Below, one piece after another: positions 40,160 to 50,640 of a stretch of DNA of 64,000 nt (position 1 is its first letter; each line of letters starts with the position of its first letter). The notes beneath the pieces are model-generated. The model was not told the DNA's origin. It made no database searches and worked only from the letters and a program-made list of their open reading frames with translations. The stretch is from Dehalococcoidia bacterium (GTDB taxonomy: Bacteria > Chloroflexota > Dehalococcoidia > Lucifugimonadales > Australimonadaceae), in assembly GCA_022820645.1 (NCBI GenBank), contig JAJEFD010000003.1, positions 1 to 64,000 on the forward strand, written 5' to 3'. The position numbers and the translations under genes are program-made.

Positions 40160-40786
40160 ATGGCAAGATACACAGGCCCCGTGTGCCGGCAATGCCGGCG
40201 CGCAGGAGAGAAACTGTTCCTGAAGGGTGAGCGCTGCTTCACTCCCAAGTGCGGGGTAGAGAAACGTCGCAAGACACCCGGCGACCAGCAGCCGCGCCGC
40301 CGCCGTGCGTCGGACTGGGCGATACAACTGCGCGAAAAGCAGAAGGCACGCCAGTCTTACGGCGTGCTGGAGCGCCAGTTCCGCCGCTACTTCGGCGACG
40401 CGCTCCGGATGCAGGGTGCGACAGGTGAGAACCTGATGCAACTGCTGGAGCGCCGGCTGGATAACGTGATCTACCGCATCGGCTTTGCCGACTCCCGGGC
40501 GCAAGCCCGGCAGCGCGTGCTGCACGGACACTTCACCGTGAACGGTCGGAAGGTGAACATCCCCTCCTACCGTGTCCGACCGGGCGAGATGATCGCCTGG
40601 AAGCAGTCCAGTAAGGACGCCCAGTTCGGGCAGGACGCGGTCCGCTCGGTCGGTCAGCGGCCGCTGCCGGAGTGGATCGAGTTCGACCGGAGCGAGATGA
40701 CCGCGATGATCACGCGGAACCCGGAACCGGCGGATATAGACAGCAAGATCGAAACCCGAATGGTCGTGGAGTTCTACTCGCGCTAA
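40160..40786 (+). CDS. rpsD: 30S ribosomal protein S4
   Basis: MARYTGPVCRQCRRAGEKLFLKGERC; QLLERRLDNVIYRIGFADSRAQARQ. Confidence 0.97.
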   Translation: MARYTGPVCRQCRRAGEKLFLKGERCFTPKCGVEKRRKTPGDQQPRRRRASDWAIQLREKQKARQSYGVLERQFRRYFGDALRMQGATGENLMQLLERRLDNVIYRIGFADSRAQARQRVLHGHFTVNGRKVNIPSYRVRPGEMIAWKQSSKDAQFGQDAVRSVGQRPLPEWIEFDRSEMTAMITRNPEPADIDSKIETRMVVEFYSR

Positions 40787-40839
40787 CGGGCTGGCTTGGT
40801 TCGCCCGGCTCCTCCGAGGAGGACCGGGGTGCATGAAGG

Positions 40840-41901
40840 ATGGGACAAGAGATGTTGGACTACGGCTACGACGAGCCTCGCGACTCCAGTTTCGACCTCG
40901 CGCCTGTGCCCAAACCCACGGTGAGGATGACGGAATCCGGTGAGAACTACGGGATGTTCGTCATCGAGCCGCTGCCGCGCGGGTTCGGCGTCACGTTGGG
41001 GAACCCCCTGCGGCGCGTGCTGTTGAGCTCGATCAACGGCTCGGCTATCAGCTCCGTCAAGATCGAGGGTGTTGAACACGAATACTCTACCGTCCCCTAT
41101 GTGAAGGAGGACGTGGTAGACATCCTGCTCAACGTCAAGTCCATCAACCTGCGCGCACACACCAGCAGACCCGGCAAGCTCCGCCTGCGCGTCGAGGGAC
41201 CCGGTGAAGTGAAAGCGGGGGACATCATCATGTCTCCGGACTTCGAGATCGTGAACCCTGAGTTCCACATCGCTACGCTGGACGGCCCGAACTCGAAGCT
41301 CGAGATGGACCTGAACGTGGAGACGGGCAAAGGCTACGAACCGGCGGCATCAGGCGACGGACGCCCCATCGGGGAGTTGCCCGTCGACGCCATCTACACC
41401 CCGGTGCGCAAGGTGAACTACACGGTGGAGCGCACCCGCGTCGGGCAACACACGGACTACGAGCGGCTGAACGTCGAAGTCTGGACGAACGGAGCAGTCT
41501 CTCCCGCCGAGGCGATGCGCCAGGCGGGGCAGGAGCTGGTCGAGCACTTCTTCCGTTTCTCCACCGTATCGGAGTCGCAGTCGCAGGACGGCGACCGGAT
41601 GATGTGGGCGGCGGCGATTCCCTCCTCGCAGTACAACATGCCGGTTGAGAACCTGAACCTCACCATGCGGACACTCAACTGCCTGAAGCGCGCCGCGATC
41701 CACAAGGTGGGCGAGGTGCTGGAGAGGGACCGCGACGAGTTGCTGCGCATCCGGAACTTCGGCGAGAAGTCGCTCGATGAACTGGACGAGCGCCTGCGTG
41801 AGATAGGCATCACCCACCCCGGCTTGTGGACGCAGGAGAGCACGCCAGACCCGCTCCCCGTAGCCGCCGCCTCAGAGCAGGCGACAGAGGAGGAGGAGTA
41901 G
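40840..41901 (+). CDS. rpoA: RNA polymerase subunit alpha
   Basis: GFGVTLGNPLRRVLLSSINGSAISSVKIEGV; C-terminal LNCLKRAAIHKVGE. Confidence 0.97.
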   Translation: MGQEMLDYGYDEPRDSSFDLAPVPKPTVRMTESGENYGMFVIEPLPRGFGVTLGNPLRRVLLSSINGSAISSVKIEGVEHEYSTVPYVKEDVVDILLNVKSINLRAHTSRPGKLRLRVEGPGEVKAGDIIMSPDFEIVNPEFHIATLDGPNSKLEMDLNVETGKGYEPAASGDGRPIGELPVDAIYTPVRKVNYTVERTRVGQHTDYERLNVEVWTNGAVSPAEAMRQAGQELVEHFFRFSTVSESQSQDGDRMMWAAAIPSSQYNMPVENLNLTMRTLNCLKRAAIHKVGEVLERDRDELLRIRNFGEKSLDELDERLREIGITHPGLWTQESTPDPLPVAAASEQATEEEE

Positions 41902-41904
41902 GCG

Positions 41905-42255
41905 ATGCGACATCGAGTAGCAGGCCGCAAGCTGGGCCGTCGCAGCGAACACCGCGAGGCGTTGATGAACAACCTCGTCTCGCAGTTGCTGCGCCACGAG
42001 CGCGTAACCACGACCGAAGCCAAGGCCCGCGAGGTTCGCGCCCTGGCCGAAAAGGTGATCAGCAAAGGGAGAGACGCTACGCTGCACAACCGGCGCCAGG
42101 CGCTCTCGGTGGTGCCGGACAAGCACGCCGTCGAGCGGCTGTTCAATGAGATAGGCCCGCGGTACGCGGACCGGCCCGGCGGGTACACACGGATGGTAAA
42201 GCTCATGCCGCGCAAGGGCGACGCCGCCCCGATGGCGTTGCTGGAGTTGGTGTAG
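41905..42255 (+). CDS. rplQ: 50S ribosomal protein L17
   Basis: MRHRVAGRKLGRRSEHREALMNNLVSQLLRHERVTTTEAKAREVR. Confidence 0.97.
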   Translation: MRHRVAGRKLGRRSEHREALMNNLVSQLLRHERVTTTEAKAREVRALAEKVISKGRDATLHNRRQALSVVPDKHAVERLFNEIGPRYADRPGGYTRMVKLMPRKGDAAPMALLELV

Positions 42256-42264
42256 AGGAGGACC

Positions 42265-43068
42265 GTGACGAGACGGATCGCGCTCGTCATCGAATACGAT
42301 GGGACGGGGTACGCCGGTTTCCAACGCCAGGCGAACGCCCCTTCGATACAGGAGGAACTCGAAAACGCAATAGAGTCGCTCACGACGGTCAGGGCCACGG
42401 TTCGAGGCGCAGGTCGCACCGACGCCGGAGTCCACGCCTTGGCACAGGTGGGGGTATTCGATACACAGAGTACGCTGCCCACCGAACGTGTGGTGGCCGG
42501 GCTGAACCATTACCTGGGGGAGCAGATAGCGGTACGTGCGGCGTACGACGTTCCCCTGTCGTTCGACCCCAGAAGGCATGCCAGGGCGAGGGTGTACCGC
42601 TACCGGATGCTGGAAGGAGGCACACCGTCTCCGTTGCGCAGGGGCGTTACATACCGGGCCCCGCGCCGACTGGATACCGAGGCGATGAGCCTGGCAGCAG
42701 CAAGCCTGGTCGGGGAGCACGATTTCCGAGCCTTCAGTGGGCCGCAACCCGCAGGCAAGTCTTTCGTCAGGCGGATGACGCGGGCAACGGTGTTCCGGCA
42801 TGGCGATGAGGTGGTCGTGGAATTGGAGGCGAATGCCTTTCTCCCGCAGCAGGTGCGGCGGACGACAGGAGCACTGGTGGACGTGGGGCTTGGCAGGCTG
42901 ACAGTGAGCGCGTTCGAGCAGATGATCGAGAGCGGAGCGCAGGGCGCGGCGGAGACGGTTCTCCCCGCGCGTGGCCTGACACTACAGGAAGTGAGATACG
43001 CGGGATTCCCGCCTGAGAACGATGCAACTACAACGCACGACGAAACATACGAAACCGGCAGCCCGTAA
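42265..43068 (+). CDS. truA: tRNA pseudouridine(38-40) synthase
   Basis: IEYDGTGYAGFQRQ; VRGAGRTDAGVHALAQVG. Confidence 0.95.
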   Translation: MTRRIALVIEYDGTGYAGFQRQANAPSIQEELENAIESLTTVRATVRGAGRTDAGVHALAQVGVFDTQSTLPTERVVAGLNHYLGEQIAVRAAYDVPLSFDPRRHARARVYRYRMLEGGTPSPLRRGVTYRAPRRLDTEAMSLAAASLVGEHDFRAFSGPQPAGKSFVRRMTRATVFRHGDEVVVELEANAFLPQQVRRTTGALVDVGLGRLTVSAFEQMIESGAQGAAETVLPARGLTLQEVRYAGFPPENDATTTHDETYETGSP

Positions 43069-43723
43069 GGAGAAGTGGCACGTGGTGGACGCGGAAGGCG
43101 AGCGGCTGGGCCGCCTCGCCACGAAGGTCGCCGGTCTGCTGCAGGGCAAGCACCGCCCTGACTACAGCCGCCATCAGTTGTCGGACGACTTCGTTATCGT
43201 GGTCAATGCCGCGAAGGTCGGGGTCTCCGGCAACAAGATGTCCCAGAAGCTCTACTACCGTCACTCCGGCTACCTCGGTGGCATGCGCACGCGCACGCTG
43301 GAAGAGATGCTGACGCGTTTCCCCGAGCGGGTAATCGAACTCGCGGTGAAGGGGATGCTGCCCCGGAACCGGCTTGGCCGCCGGATGCTCCGGCGGCTGA
43401 AGGTCTACACAGCCGCGACGCACCCGCACGAGGCACAGGTCCGCATAGGCATGGGCAAGGCGAAGCAGGCCCCTGCCGCCCCTGCGCCGGCACCGGCGCG
43501 CCGCAGGCGCCGCACCGTGCGCGAGGAGACGGCGGCAGAGGAAGAGGCTCCTCAGGCCGTTGTCGAGGCAGAAGCGGCTGAAGAGGCCACCCCGTCCGGG
43601 GAAGAGCCCGAAACAGCCGTCGTCGAGGCTGAGGAGACCGCCGCAGACGAGTCGTCGGAAGGCGAACCCGAGACGGAAGAAGCCGCTGAAGGCGAACAGG
43701 AAGAGGAAAGCGAGACCAAATGA
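43022..43723 (+). CDS. rplM: 50S ribosomal protein L13 with about 85-aa acidic C-terminal extension
   Basis: WHVVDAEGERLGRLATKVAGLLQGKHRPDYSRH; tail VREETAAEEEAPQAVVEAEAAEEATPSGEEPE... Confidence 0.96.
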   Translation: MQLQRTTKHTKPAARKEKWHVVDAEGERLGRLATKVAGLLQGKHRPDYSRHQLSDDFVIVVNAAKVGVSGNKMSQKLYYRHSGYLGGMRTRTLEEMLTRFPERVIELAVKGMLPRNRLGRRMLRRLKVYTAATHPHEAQVRIGMGKAKQAPAAPAPAPARRRRRTVREETAAEEEAPQAVVEAEAAEEATPSGEEPETAVVEAEETAADESSEGEPETEEAAEGEQEEESETK

Positions 43724-44124
43724 CGACGCAGGAGAGCTACTACTACGGGACGGGGAAGCGGAAGTCTGCCATCGCTCGCGTGCGTCTCTACCCGGGCGGC
43801 ACGGGCACGGTGATCGTGAACGGCAAGCCGCTCGAAGAGGCGCTGCCCTGGATAGACTGGCAGAAGCGCGCGATGCAACCGTTCTCGACGATCTCTGCGG
43901 CAGCTGACCGGTTCAACGTTGTTGCGAAGATCGAGGGTGGCGGCGTCTCCGCGTGGGCGGATGCGCTGCGCCACGGCATCGCCCGCGCGCTGCTCCTCGC
44001 GGACCCCAACCTCAAGAAGGAGCTGCGCAGCCACGGCTACCTGACGCGCGACGCGCGCATCAAGGAGAGCAAGAAGTACGGTCTCAAGCGCGCCCGCCGT
44101 GCGCCTCAGTACACCAAGCGCTAG
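43720..44124 (+). CDS. rpsI: 30S ribosomal protein S9
   Basis: YYGTGKRKSAIARVRLYPGGTG; C-terminal KRARRAPQYTKR. Confidence 0.98.
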   Translation: MTTQESYYYGTGKRKSAIARVRLYPGGTGTVIVNGKPLEEALPWIDWQKRAMQPFSTISAAADRFNVVAKIEGGGVSAWADALRHGIARALLLADPNLKKELRSHGYLTRDARIKESKKYGLKRARRAPQYTKR

Positions 44125-44153
44125 ACGCTCTACTCTGACAACGGTTACAAGCA

Positions 44154-44184
44154 GAGAGCCCGCTCATCGAGCGGGCTCTCTTTT
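44154..44184 (+). terminator. Rho-independent terminator ending the ribosomal cluster
   Basis: GAGAGCCCGCTC-ATC-GAGCGGGCTCTC followed by TTTT. Confidence 0.9.
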
Positions 44185-45604
44185 ACGCTCCCGCGAGACC
44201 GCGTAGTTCCTGGAGCATCTCGGCGACGCGCTGAGGGCTGTCGCCTTCCGCATAGATGCGGAGGAGCGGCTCGGTGCCGGAGGGGCGTATCAGTCCCCAG
44301 AAGCCGTCCTCCAACACGTAACGTACGCCGTCCATAGTGTCAGTTCCCGCAACCCGCAGTCCCGCGATCGACGCCGGTGGGCTTGCAGCAAGCGCTTGCG
44401 TGTCCGGTTTCGGGTCGTCGGGAGCGAGGTCAACGTCGAGACGGTCGTAGGCGTGTTCGCCGACCTTCTCGAAGAGCAGTTTCACGAGTTCGGAAGCCCG
44501 CTTCCCGGTCCTGGCCATCAACTCCACGAAGAGGAGGCCGCTGAAGATGCCATCCCGCTCGGGGATGTTGCCCTGGAAGGCATAGCCGCCGCTTTCTTCT
44601 CCGGCCGCGACAGCCTGCTCCGTGAGCATCGCAGGCCCAACGAACTTGAAACCGACGGGCGTCACATGGACGGGCACATCGTACAGCGCAGCGAGTTTGT
44701 CGATCATCGCGCTCTGCGTAAGGGAGCGGATGATGGGCCCGCGCAGGCCCTTGCCGTCGAGTTGGTGAAGGCAGAGCACAGAGAAAGTGGAGAGCGTGTC
44801 GATGAAGGCGCCGTTCTCATCGAGCACACCCAGGCGGTCGGCGTCGCCGTCGTTCGCGAGAACGACGTCGAAACGGCCTGCACGCGCGGCCTCGATACTC
44901 GGGCCGAGGTTGGGCTCGATCGGTTCGGGCTGGCGCATGCCGGGGAACGCGGGGTTCCGCTCAGCGCGCATCTCATCCACACTCGCGCCAACGCCGTCGA
45001 GCGCGGCGCTGACGTAACCCGCTCCTGCGCCGTGCATGGCGTCGACGCCGATACGCAGACCTGACGCTCCGATCGCCCGCATGTCTATGGCGGTCGCGAG
45101 GTTGGCGAGATAGGGAGTCGCCATCTCGACAATCCGGGCCTTCGAAGCGTCCCGCCTTGGAGCGTCTACACCTCCGGAAGCCTGGAGTGCGTCTATGTGC
45201 CGCTCGATCTTCCCGACGATCTCAGGCGGCGCGCTGCCCGCGTAGTCCGGCTTGTACTTGAAACCGTTCCACAGGCCGGAGTTATGGCTGGCCGTGATGA
45301 TGACGCCGCCGCCTGCCTGCCGGTGGAGGATGTTGTAGCTGACGACCGGTGTAGGGGAAACGTTATCAGAGAGGTATGCGGGAACGCCGCTCGCGGCGAT
45401 GACAGCAGCAGCCTCTGCCGCGAATTCCGGCGAACCGAAGCGGGTGTCGTAACCGACGACGGCGCCGCGCTCCCCCAGCCCCTCGTCCTTGAGGTACTCG
45501 GCGACGGCAGCGGCGCAGATGCGCACGTTCTCGAACGTGTAGTCCCGGGCGATGAGGGCCCGCCAGCCGTCGGTACCGAACCGGATGAGCGGGTCGTTGC
45601 TCAC
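44183..45604 (-). CDS. Phosphohexomutase (phosphoglucomutase/phosphomannomutase family)
   Basis: [75 protein letters not shown] start. Confidence 0.92.
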   Translation of the reverse strand: MSNDPLIRFGTDGWRALIARDYTFENVRICAAAVAEYLKDEGLGERGAVVGYDTRFGSPEFAAEAAAVIAASGVPAYLSDNVSPTPVVSYNILHRQAGGGVIITASHNSGLWNGFKYKPDYAGSAPPEIVGKIERHIDALQASGGVDAPRRDASKARIVEMATPYLANLATAIDMRAIGASGLRIGVDAMHGAGAGYVSAALDGVGASVDEMRAERNPAFPGMRQPEPIEPNLGPSIEAARAGRFDVVLANDGDADRLGVLDENGAFIDTLSTFSVLCLHQLDGKGLRGPIIRSLTQSAMIDKLAALYDVPVHVTPVGFKFVGPAMLTEQAVAAGEESGGYAFQGNIPERDGIFSGLLFVELMARTGKRASELVKLLFEKVGEHAYDRLDVDLAPDDPKPDTQALAASPPASIAGLRVAGTDTMDGVRYVLEDGFWGLIRPSGTEPLLRIYAEGDSPQRVAEMLQELRGLAGA

Positions 45605-46830
45605 CGGGCGGCTCCCGGCTTCGCGTCGGCCCGCAGGGCCTCCGCCTTGTCCGTACGCTCCCATGGCAGGTCGACGTCCATACGCCCGAAGTGGCCATAG
45701 GAGGCGGTCTGAGCGTAGATGGGCCTCCTGAGCTCGAGGTCGCGGATGATGGCGCGCGGGCGCAGGTCGAAGTGTTTCTTCACCAGTTCGGTGATGAGCG
45801 CTGTGTCTACCTTGTTCGTGCCGAACGTCTCGACTGCGAGGCTGGTGGGCTCCGCAACGCCGATGGCGTAGGAGACCTGCACTTCGCAGCGGTCGGCGAG
45901 ACCGGCCGCGACGACGTTCTTCGCGACCCATCGGGCGGCATACGTCGCCGAGCGATCCACCTTTGTGGGGTCCTTCCCGGAGAACGCCCCGCCGCCGTGG
46001 CGCGCGACGCCTCCGTAGGTGTCGACGATGATCTTGCGTCCGGTGAGGCCGGAGTCGCCGTGCGGGCCGCCGACGACGAAACGCCCCGACGGGTTCACGT
46101 AGATGCGGGTGTCGTCGTCCATGAGGTCTGCGGGGACTTCCGCACCGATCACGTGCTCGCGTACGTCCCGCTCTATCTCCTCATTGGTCACATCGGCGCT
46201 GTGCTGTGTGCTGACGACGATGGCCGCGATCCGCTTCGGTTTGCCGTGGGCGTACTCCACGGTGACCTGTGACTTGCCATCCGGCTTCAGGTAGGGGATG
46301 ACACCCTCCCGCCGGGCGATGGAGAGGCGCCGGGTGAGCTTGTGGGCAAGCGAGATGGTGAGCGGCATGAATTCGGCGGTCTCGCTGCAGGCGAAGCCGA
46401 CCATCATGCCCTGGTCACCCGCGCCGAGGTTCAGCTCGTCGGTCGCGCCGTCCTTGCCGCGCTCTTCGAGCGCCGTGTCCACTCCGGCCTTGATGTCCGG
46501 CGACTGCTCGTGCAGCCGGACGATGACCTCGCACGTCTTGTAGTCGATGCCGATCTCCTGGTCGTCGTAGCCGATGCGCCTGACGGTGTCGCGGACGATG
46601 GCTTCGTAGTCGACCTTGGCAGTCGTGGTGATCTCGCCGACCACCATGACGATGTTCGTGCCGGTGGCCGTTTCACAGGCGACGCGGGCCATCGGGTCCT
46701 GCGCATAGATAGCGTCGAGGATGGCGTCGGATACCTGATCGCACAGCTTATCGGGATGTCCCTCAGTAACCGATTCCGAGGTCAGCAGGTAAGAGGGCGA
46801 GGTCTCGAACGTCGTTCCGGTCTGTGTCAT
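45601..46830 (-). CDS. metK: S-adenosylmethionine synthetase
   Basis: [56 protein letters not shown]-track extension to 47004 rejected. Confidence 0.97.
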   Translation of the reverse strand: MTQTGTTFETSPSYLLTSESVTEGHPDKLCDQVSDAILDAIYAQDPMARVACETATGTNIVMVVGEITTTAKVDYEAIVRDTVRRIGYDDQEIGIDYKTCEVIVRLHEQSPDIKAGVDTALEERGKDGATDELNLGAGDQGMMVGFACSETAEFMPLTISLAHKLTRRLSIARREGVIPYLKPDGKSQVTVEYAHGKPKRIAAIVVSTQHSADVTNEEIERDVREHVIGAEVPADLMDDDTRIYVNPSGRFVVGGPHGDSGLTGRKIIVDTYGGVARHGGGAFSGKDPTKVDRSATYAARWVAKNVVAAGLADRCEVQVSYAIGVAEPTSLAVETFGTNKVDTALITELVKKHFDLRPRAIIRDLELRRPIYAQTASYGHFGRMDVDLPWERTDKAEALRADAKPGAAR

Positions 46831-46870
46831 TCCGTGGGTCCTCCGAACTCCAGAGTTACTTGCTTGCGAG

Positions 46871-48142
46871 CTATGTGCCCGCTTCCCATCCCGCGAGATA
46901 GGCCGCCTGCTCGTCCGAAAGCGTGTCCATGTTGAGGCCCATCGCCTCCAGTTTGAGCGACGCGACCTGCTGGTCGAGCTCCAGGGGAACGTCGTAGACG
47001 TCAATGGGGAGGTTGGCGGCGTTCTTCGCCATGTACTCGGCGCTGAGCGCCTGGTTGGCGAAGCTCATGTCCATGACCGCGGAGGGGTGTCCTTCTGCGG
47101 CGGAGAGGTTGACCAGCCTGCCCTCTGCGAGCAGATTGATCTTGCGCCCGTCGGCCATCACGTACTGGTGCACCATGGGGCGCACTTCCTTCTTCTCGAT
47201 GGCGGCATCCTCCAGTGCGTCGATGTTGATCTCCACGTTGAAGTGGCCGCTGTTGGCGATAACGGCCTCGTCCTTCATCACCTGGAAGTGCTGCGCGTCG
47301 ATCGCGTGCTTGCCGCCGGTCACGGTGACGAAGACGTCTCCGGCACGGGCGGCGTCGTCCATGCGCATCAGCTGGTGGCCGTCCATCGTCGCTTCGAGTG
47401 CCCGGACGGGGTCGATCTCGGTAACGATGACCTGTGCGCCCATGCCCCTGGCGCGCATGGCGATGCCTCGCCCGCACCAACCGTAGCCCGCGACGACCAC
47501 GTTCTTCCCCGCGAAGAGCAGGTTCGTGGCGCGCGTTATGCCGTCCAACGTGCTCTGGCCGGTGCCGTAACGGTTGTCGAACATGTGCTTGGTGTCAGCC
47601 TGATTGACGGCGATGATGGGGTAGCGGAGCTTGCCGGCCTTCGCCATGCTGCGCAGGCGGATAACGCCGGTAGTGGTCTCCTCCATCCCCCCGATGACGC
47701 CGTCGAGGAGCGCCTGCCGCTGAGTGTGGAGCATGGCCACGAGGTCAGCGCCGTCGTCCATCGTCATGTGCGGCTTCGCGTCCACGACGGAGGCTATGTG
47801 CTGGTAATAGGTGTCGTTGTCCTCACCCTTGATGGAGTAGGTGGGTATGTCGTAGGCGACGGCGAGCGCGGCAGCGATGGGGTCCTGCGTGGAGAGGGGG
47901 TTGCTCGCGCAGAGGCGCACGTCCGCGCCTCCGGCCTGCAGGGCGAGGGCGAGGTTGGCGGTTTCCGAGGTTACGTGCAGGCAGGCTGCGAGGGTGAGCC
48001 CCTCCAGGGGCTTCTCCTTGGCGAAGCGCTCCTTTATCAGGCGTATCACGGGCATCTCCCGCGCCGCCCATTCAACGAGGCGGACTCCCTCGTCCGCCAG
48101 CGACGGGTCTTTGACGTCTCCGAGTTTTCCTTCCGGTTGCAA
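46871..48142 (-). CDS. ahcY: Adenosylhomocysteinase (TTG start)
   Basis: [76 protein letters not shown]. Confidence 0.95.
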   Translation of the reverse strand: MQPEGKLGDVKDPSLADEGVRLVEWAAREMPVIRLIKERFAKEKPLEGLTLAACLHVTSETANLALALQAGGADVRLCASNPLSTQDPIAAALAVAYDIPTYSIKGEDNDTYYQHIASVVDAKPHMTMDDGADLVAMLHTQRQALLDGVIGGMEETTTGVIRLRSMAKAGKLRYPIIAVNQADTKHMFDNRYGTGQSTLDGITRATNLLFAGKNVVVAGYGWCGRGIAMRARGMGAQVIVTEIDPVRALEATMDGHQLMRMDDAARAGDVFVTVTGGKHAIDAQHFQVMKDEAVIANSGHFNVEINIDALEDAAIEKKEVRPMVHQYVMADGRKINLLAEGRLVNLSAAEGHPSAVMDMSFANQALSAEYMAKNAANLPIDVYDVPLELDQQVASLKLEAMGLNMDTLSDEQAAYLAGWEAGT

Positions 48143-48156
48143 GAATCTCTCCCTTC

Positions 48157-48510
48157 CTAGTCGCCGTAGTCGGTAGGCAGGTCTGCCGCGATCCAGTTCG
48201 GCGTGCCGGCCTCGATGTTGTAGAGGTGCTCGGACTCGAAGCCGAGCGCTGCGGCCATCTCCGCCGCCAGCCCGCTGCGGACGCCCGCGGCGCAGATGAA
48301 GAGGAGGTCGGCGTCCCTGGGGAGCTTCGCCTCCGCCTCTCCGAGGAAGTCGTCCACGGGGATGTGCAATGCGCCGGAGACGTGTCCCGTGACCCATTCG
48401 TCGGGGCGGCGCACGTCTACGACGAGTGCGCCTTCCTGCTGCATCTCGTGGGCCTCCTCGACGGATATCCGCCGGTAAGGCTCGCCCGGTTCCTGTCGTC
48501 CTCGTGCCAT
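48157..48510 (-). CDS. Rhodanese-like domain protein
   Basis: [27 protein letters not shown]; catalytic-loop FICAAGVRS. Confidence 0.92.
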   Translation of the reverse strand: MARGRQEPGEPYRRISVEEAHEMQQEGALVVDVRRPDEWVTGHVSGALHIPVDDFLGEAEAKLPRDADLLFICAAGVRSGLAAEMAAALGFESEHLYNIEAGTPNWIAADLPTDYGD

Positions 48511-48522
48511 GTCGTCAACTCC

Positions 48523-49398
48523 TCACTGCTTAGTGTATCGGGAGACGATGGGGCCGAGTCGCTCCAGAGTCTCCTGCGGGGCATGCCCGATGGGCGTGAC
48601 TATCGCGGTGCGCAAGGCATCCCCACACCCGCACCTACGCTCGCCCCCAAGCCGGGGGATGAGGCGGCTCAACGTCTCCCGTGACGCCGTAACGTTCCTC
48701 TGCAGGTTCTGTATCACCACCTCGACCGTTACGCTTGCGTACTCGTCGTGCCACACATCGTAGTCGGTCGCACACGCGAGCGTTGCGTAACACATCTCAG
48801 CCTCGCGAGCCAGCTTTGCCTCAGGCAACGCCGTCATGCCGATGATGCTCGCGCCCCAGGAGCGGTAGAGAGCGGACTCTGCCCGGGTGGAGAAGGCGGG
48901 GCCTTCCATCACCACCAGCGTTCCACCCCGGTGCACGGTCGCCGAGGCGTCTTCCTCGACAGCGTCCGCCAACTGAGCGCTCAGGTCGGGGCAGAACGGG
49001 TTAGCGAAGGAGATGTGCGCTATAAGACCATCGCCGAAGAAGGTGTTTTCGCGCAACCTCGTGCGGTCGATCAGCTGGTCCGGCACGACCATGTGCAGCG
49101 GCGCTATCTGCTCCTGCAGACTGCCCACGGCGCTCACGGAGACCACACGCTCGACACCCAACTGCTTGAATGCGTGGATGTTGGCATGGGAGTTCAGTTC
49201 CGTGGGAGATATGCGATGGCCTGCGCCGTGCCGTGGAAGGAACGCAGCCGCAACACCTCCCATCTCACCTATGGTGATAGCGCCGCTGGGGTCTCCGTAA
49301 GGCGTGGAGAGCGTTACTTCCTGCACGCTGTCCATGCTGATGTCGTACAGGCCGGTGCCACCGATGATGCCGATGGTTGCGCGTGGCAGGTCAGTCAT
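48523..49398 (-). CDS. mtnP: 5'-methylthioadenosine phosphorylase family
   Basis: IGIIGGTGLYDIS; FLPRHGAGHRISPTELNSHANIHAFKQLGVERVVSVSAVGSL; MEGPAFSTRAES. Confidence 0.93.
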   Translation of the reverse strand: MTDLPRATIGIIGGTGLYDISMDSVQEVTLSTPYGDPSGAITIGEMGGVAAAFLPRHGAGHRISPTELNSHANIHAFKQLGVERVVSVSAVGSLQEQIAPLHMVVPDQLIDRTRLRENTFFGDGLIAHISFANPFCPDLSAQLADAVEEDASATVHRGGTLVVMEGPAFSTRAESALYRSWGASIIGMTALPEAKLAREAEMCYATLACATDYDVWHDEYASVTVEVVIQNLQRNVTASRETLSRLIPRLGGERRCGCGDALRTAIVTPIGHAPQETLERLGPIVSRYTKQ

Positions 49399-50474
49399 GC
49401 CACCCCCGTGACCTCCGGTTGAGCGACGAGTGCATTCAGCCCCGCTTCGTACGGCGCACGCAACACTCCGTGTTCCGTGATGATCGCGGCGATGAGCCCG
49501 GCGGGGGTTACGTCGAAAACAGGGTTCCACACCTCCACACCTTCTGCCGCGATGCGTTGCCCCGCCAGGGATGTGATCTCCACGGCAGGGCGCTCCTCTA
49601 CCGGGATGTCTGCTCCGCTCTTCACGTTCAGGTCTACCGTAGAGAAGGGCGCGGCGACGTAGAAAGGGATGCCGTTCACAGCCGCCAGAGCAGCCAGGCT
49701 GTACGTTCCGATCTTGTTCGCCGTATCGCCGTTCGCGGCGATACGGTCAGCGCCGGTGACGACAGCCGTGACGCGACCGGACGCCATGAGCGCGCCGGCA
49801 GCGGAGTCCACGAGAAGCGTCGCCGGTATGCCGAGCCGGGCGAATTCCCATGCGGTGAGACGTGCGCCTTGCAGCCAGGGGCGGGTCTCGGTGTGGAAGA
49901 CGCGTACCCGCTTGCCGGACTCCCATGCCGCGCGGATGACGCCGAGCGCGGTGCCGTACCCGGCCGTCGCGAGCGCGCCGGTGTTGCAGTGGGTGAGTAC
50001 GCCGCCGGAGTCCGGCATGAGCGTTGCGCCGTTACGTCCGATCGACCTGTTGGACTCGATGTCCTGCTCTCGCATGGCGTGCGCGAGAGCGAGGGTGCGT
50101 GCGGCAGCCTGGTTGGGTGTACTGCACGTACGCGCGGCGTCCTGGCATCGCTGCACGGCCCAGCCCAGGTTGACGGCGGTGGGGCGCGCGGCGGCTATCC
50201 GCGCCGCTTGAGCATCCAACTCACCGAGGAACGCAGGCATGGCGTGGGTTTTGATGCTGCGCGCGGCAATGGCCATGGCGTAGGCCGCGGCGATGCCGAT
50301 GGCGGGCGCCCCCCGTACACGCATGCTGCGTATGGCCTCAATGGCGCCCGTCACGTCGTGGACGGTCACCCATTCTTCGCTCGCGGGGAGCATCGTCTGG
50401 TCAAGCAGAAGGAGCTGTCCGTCCTGCCAGACGATGGGTTGAAGTTCCTCGGTGATGGTGGGTAGGTCGCTCAC
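49395..50474 (-). CDS. mtnA: S-methyl-5-thioribose-1-phosphate isomerase
   Basis: MRVRGAPAIGIAAAYAMAIAA; LTHCNTGALATAGYGTALGVIRAAWE; TGADRIAANGDTANKIGTYSLA. Confidence 0.94.
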   Translation of the reverse strand: MSDLPTITEELQPIVWQDGQLLLLDQTMLPASEEWVTVHDVTGAIEAIRSMRVRGAPAIGIAAAYAMAIAARSIKTHAMPAFLGELDAQAARIAAARPTAVNLGWAVQRCQDAARTCSTPNQAAARTLALAHAMREQDIESNRSIGRNGATLMPDSGGVLTHCNTGALATAGYGTALGVIRAAWESGKRVRVFHTETRPWLQGARLTAWEFARLGIPATLLVDSAAGALMASGRVTAVVTGADRIAANGDTANKIGTYSLAALAAVNGIPFYVAAPFSTVDLNVKSGADIPVEERPAVEITSLAGQRIAAEGVEVWNPVFDVTPAGLIAAIITEHGVLRAPYEAGLNALVAQPEVTGVA

Positions 50475-50640
50475 TGGCTCTGTCCACGGGCGCGCTGAAC
50501 AATGCTATGGGCGTAGGGGCGAGGTGTCAAAGGCGCGGAGACGGCAGTGCTTCTGCGCCGACCGGACCGGTTGGGCACCGACATGCTGCGAGCCGCCCCT
50601 CAGGACGGCTCGCAAACGATGATATCTGCCGGGTCAGGCA

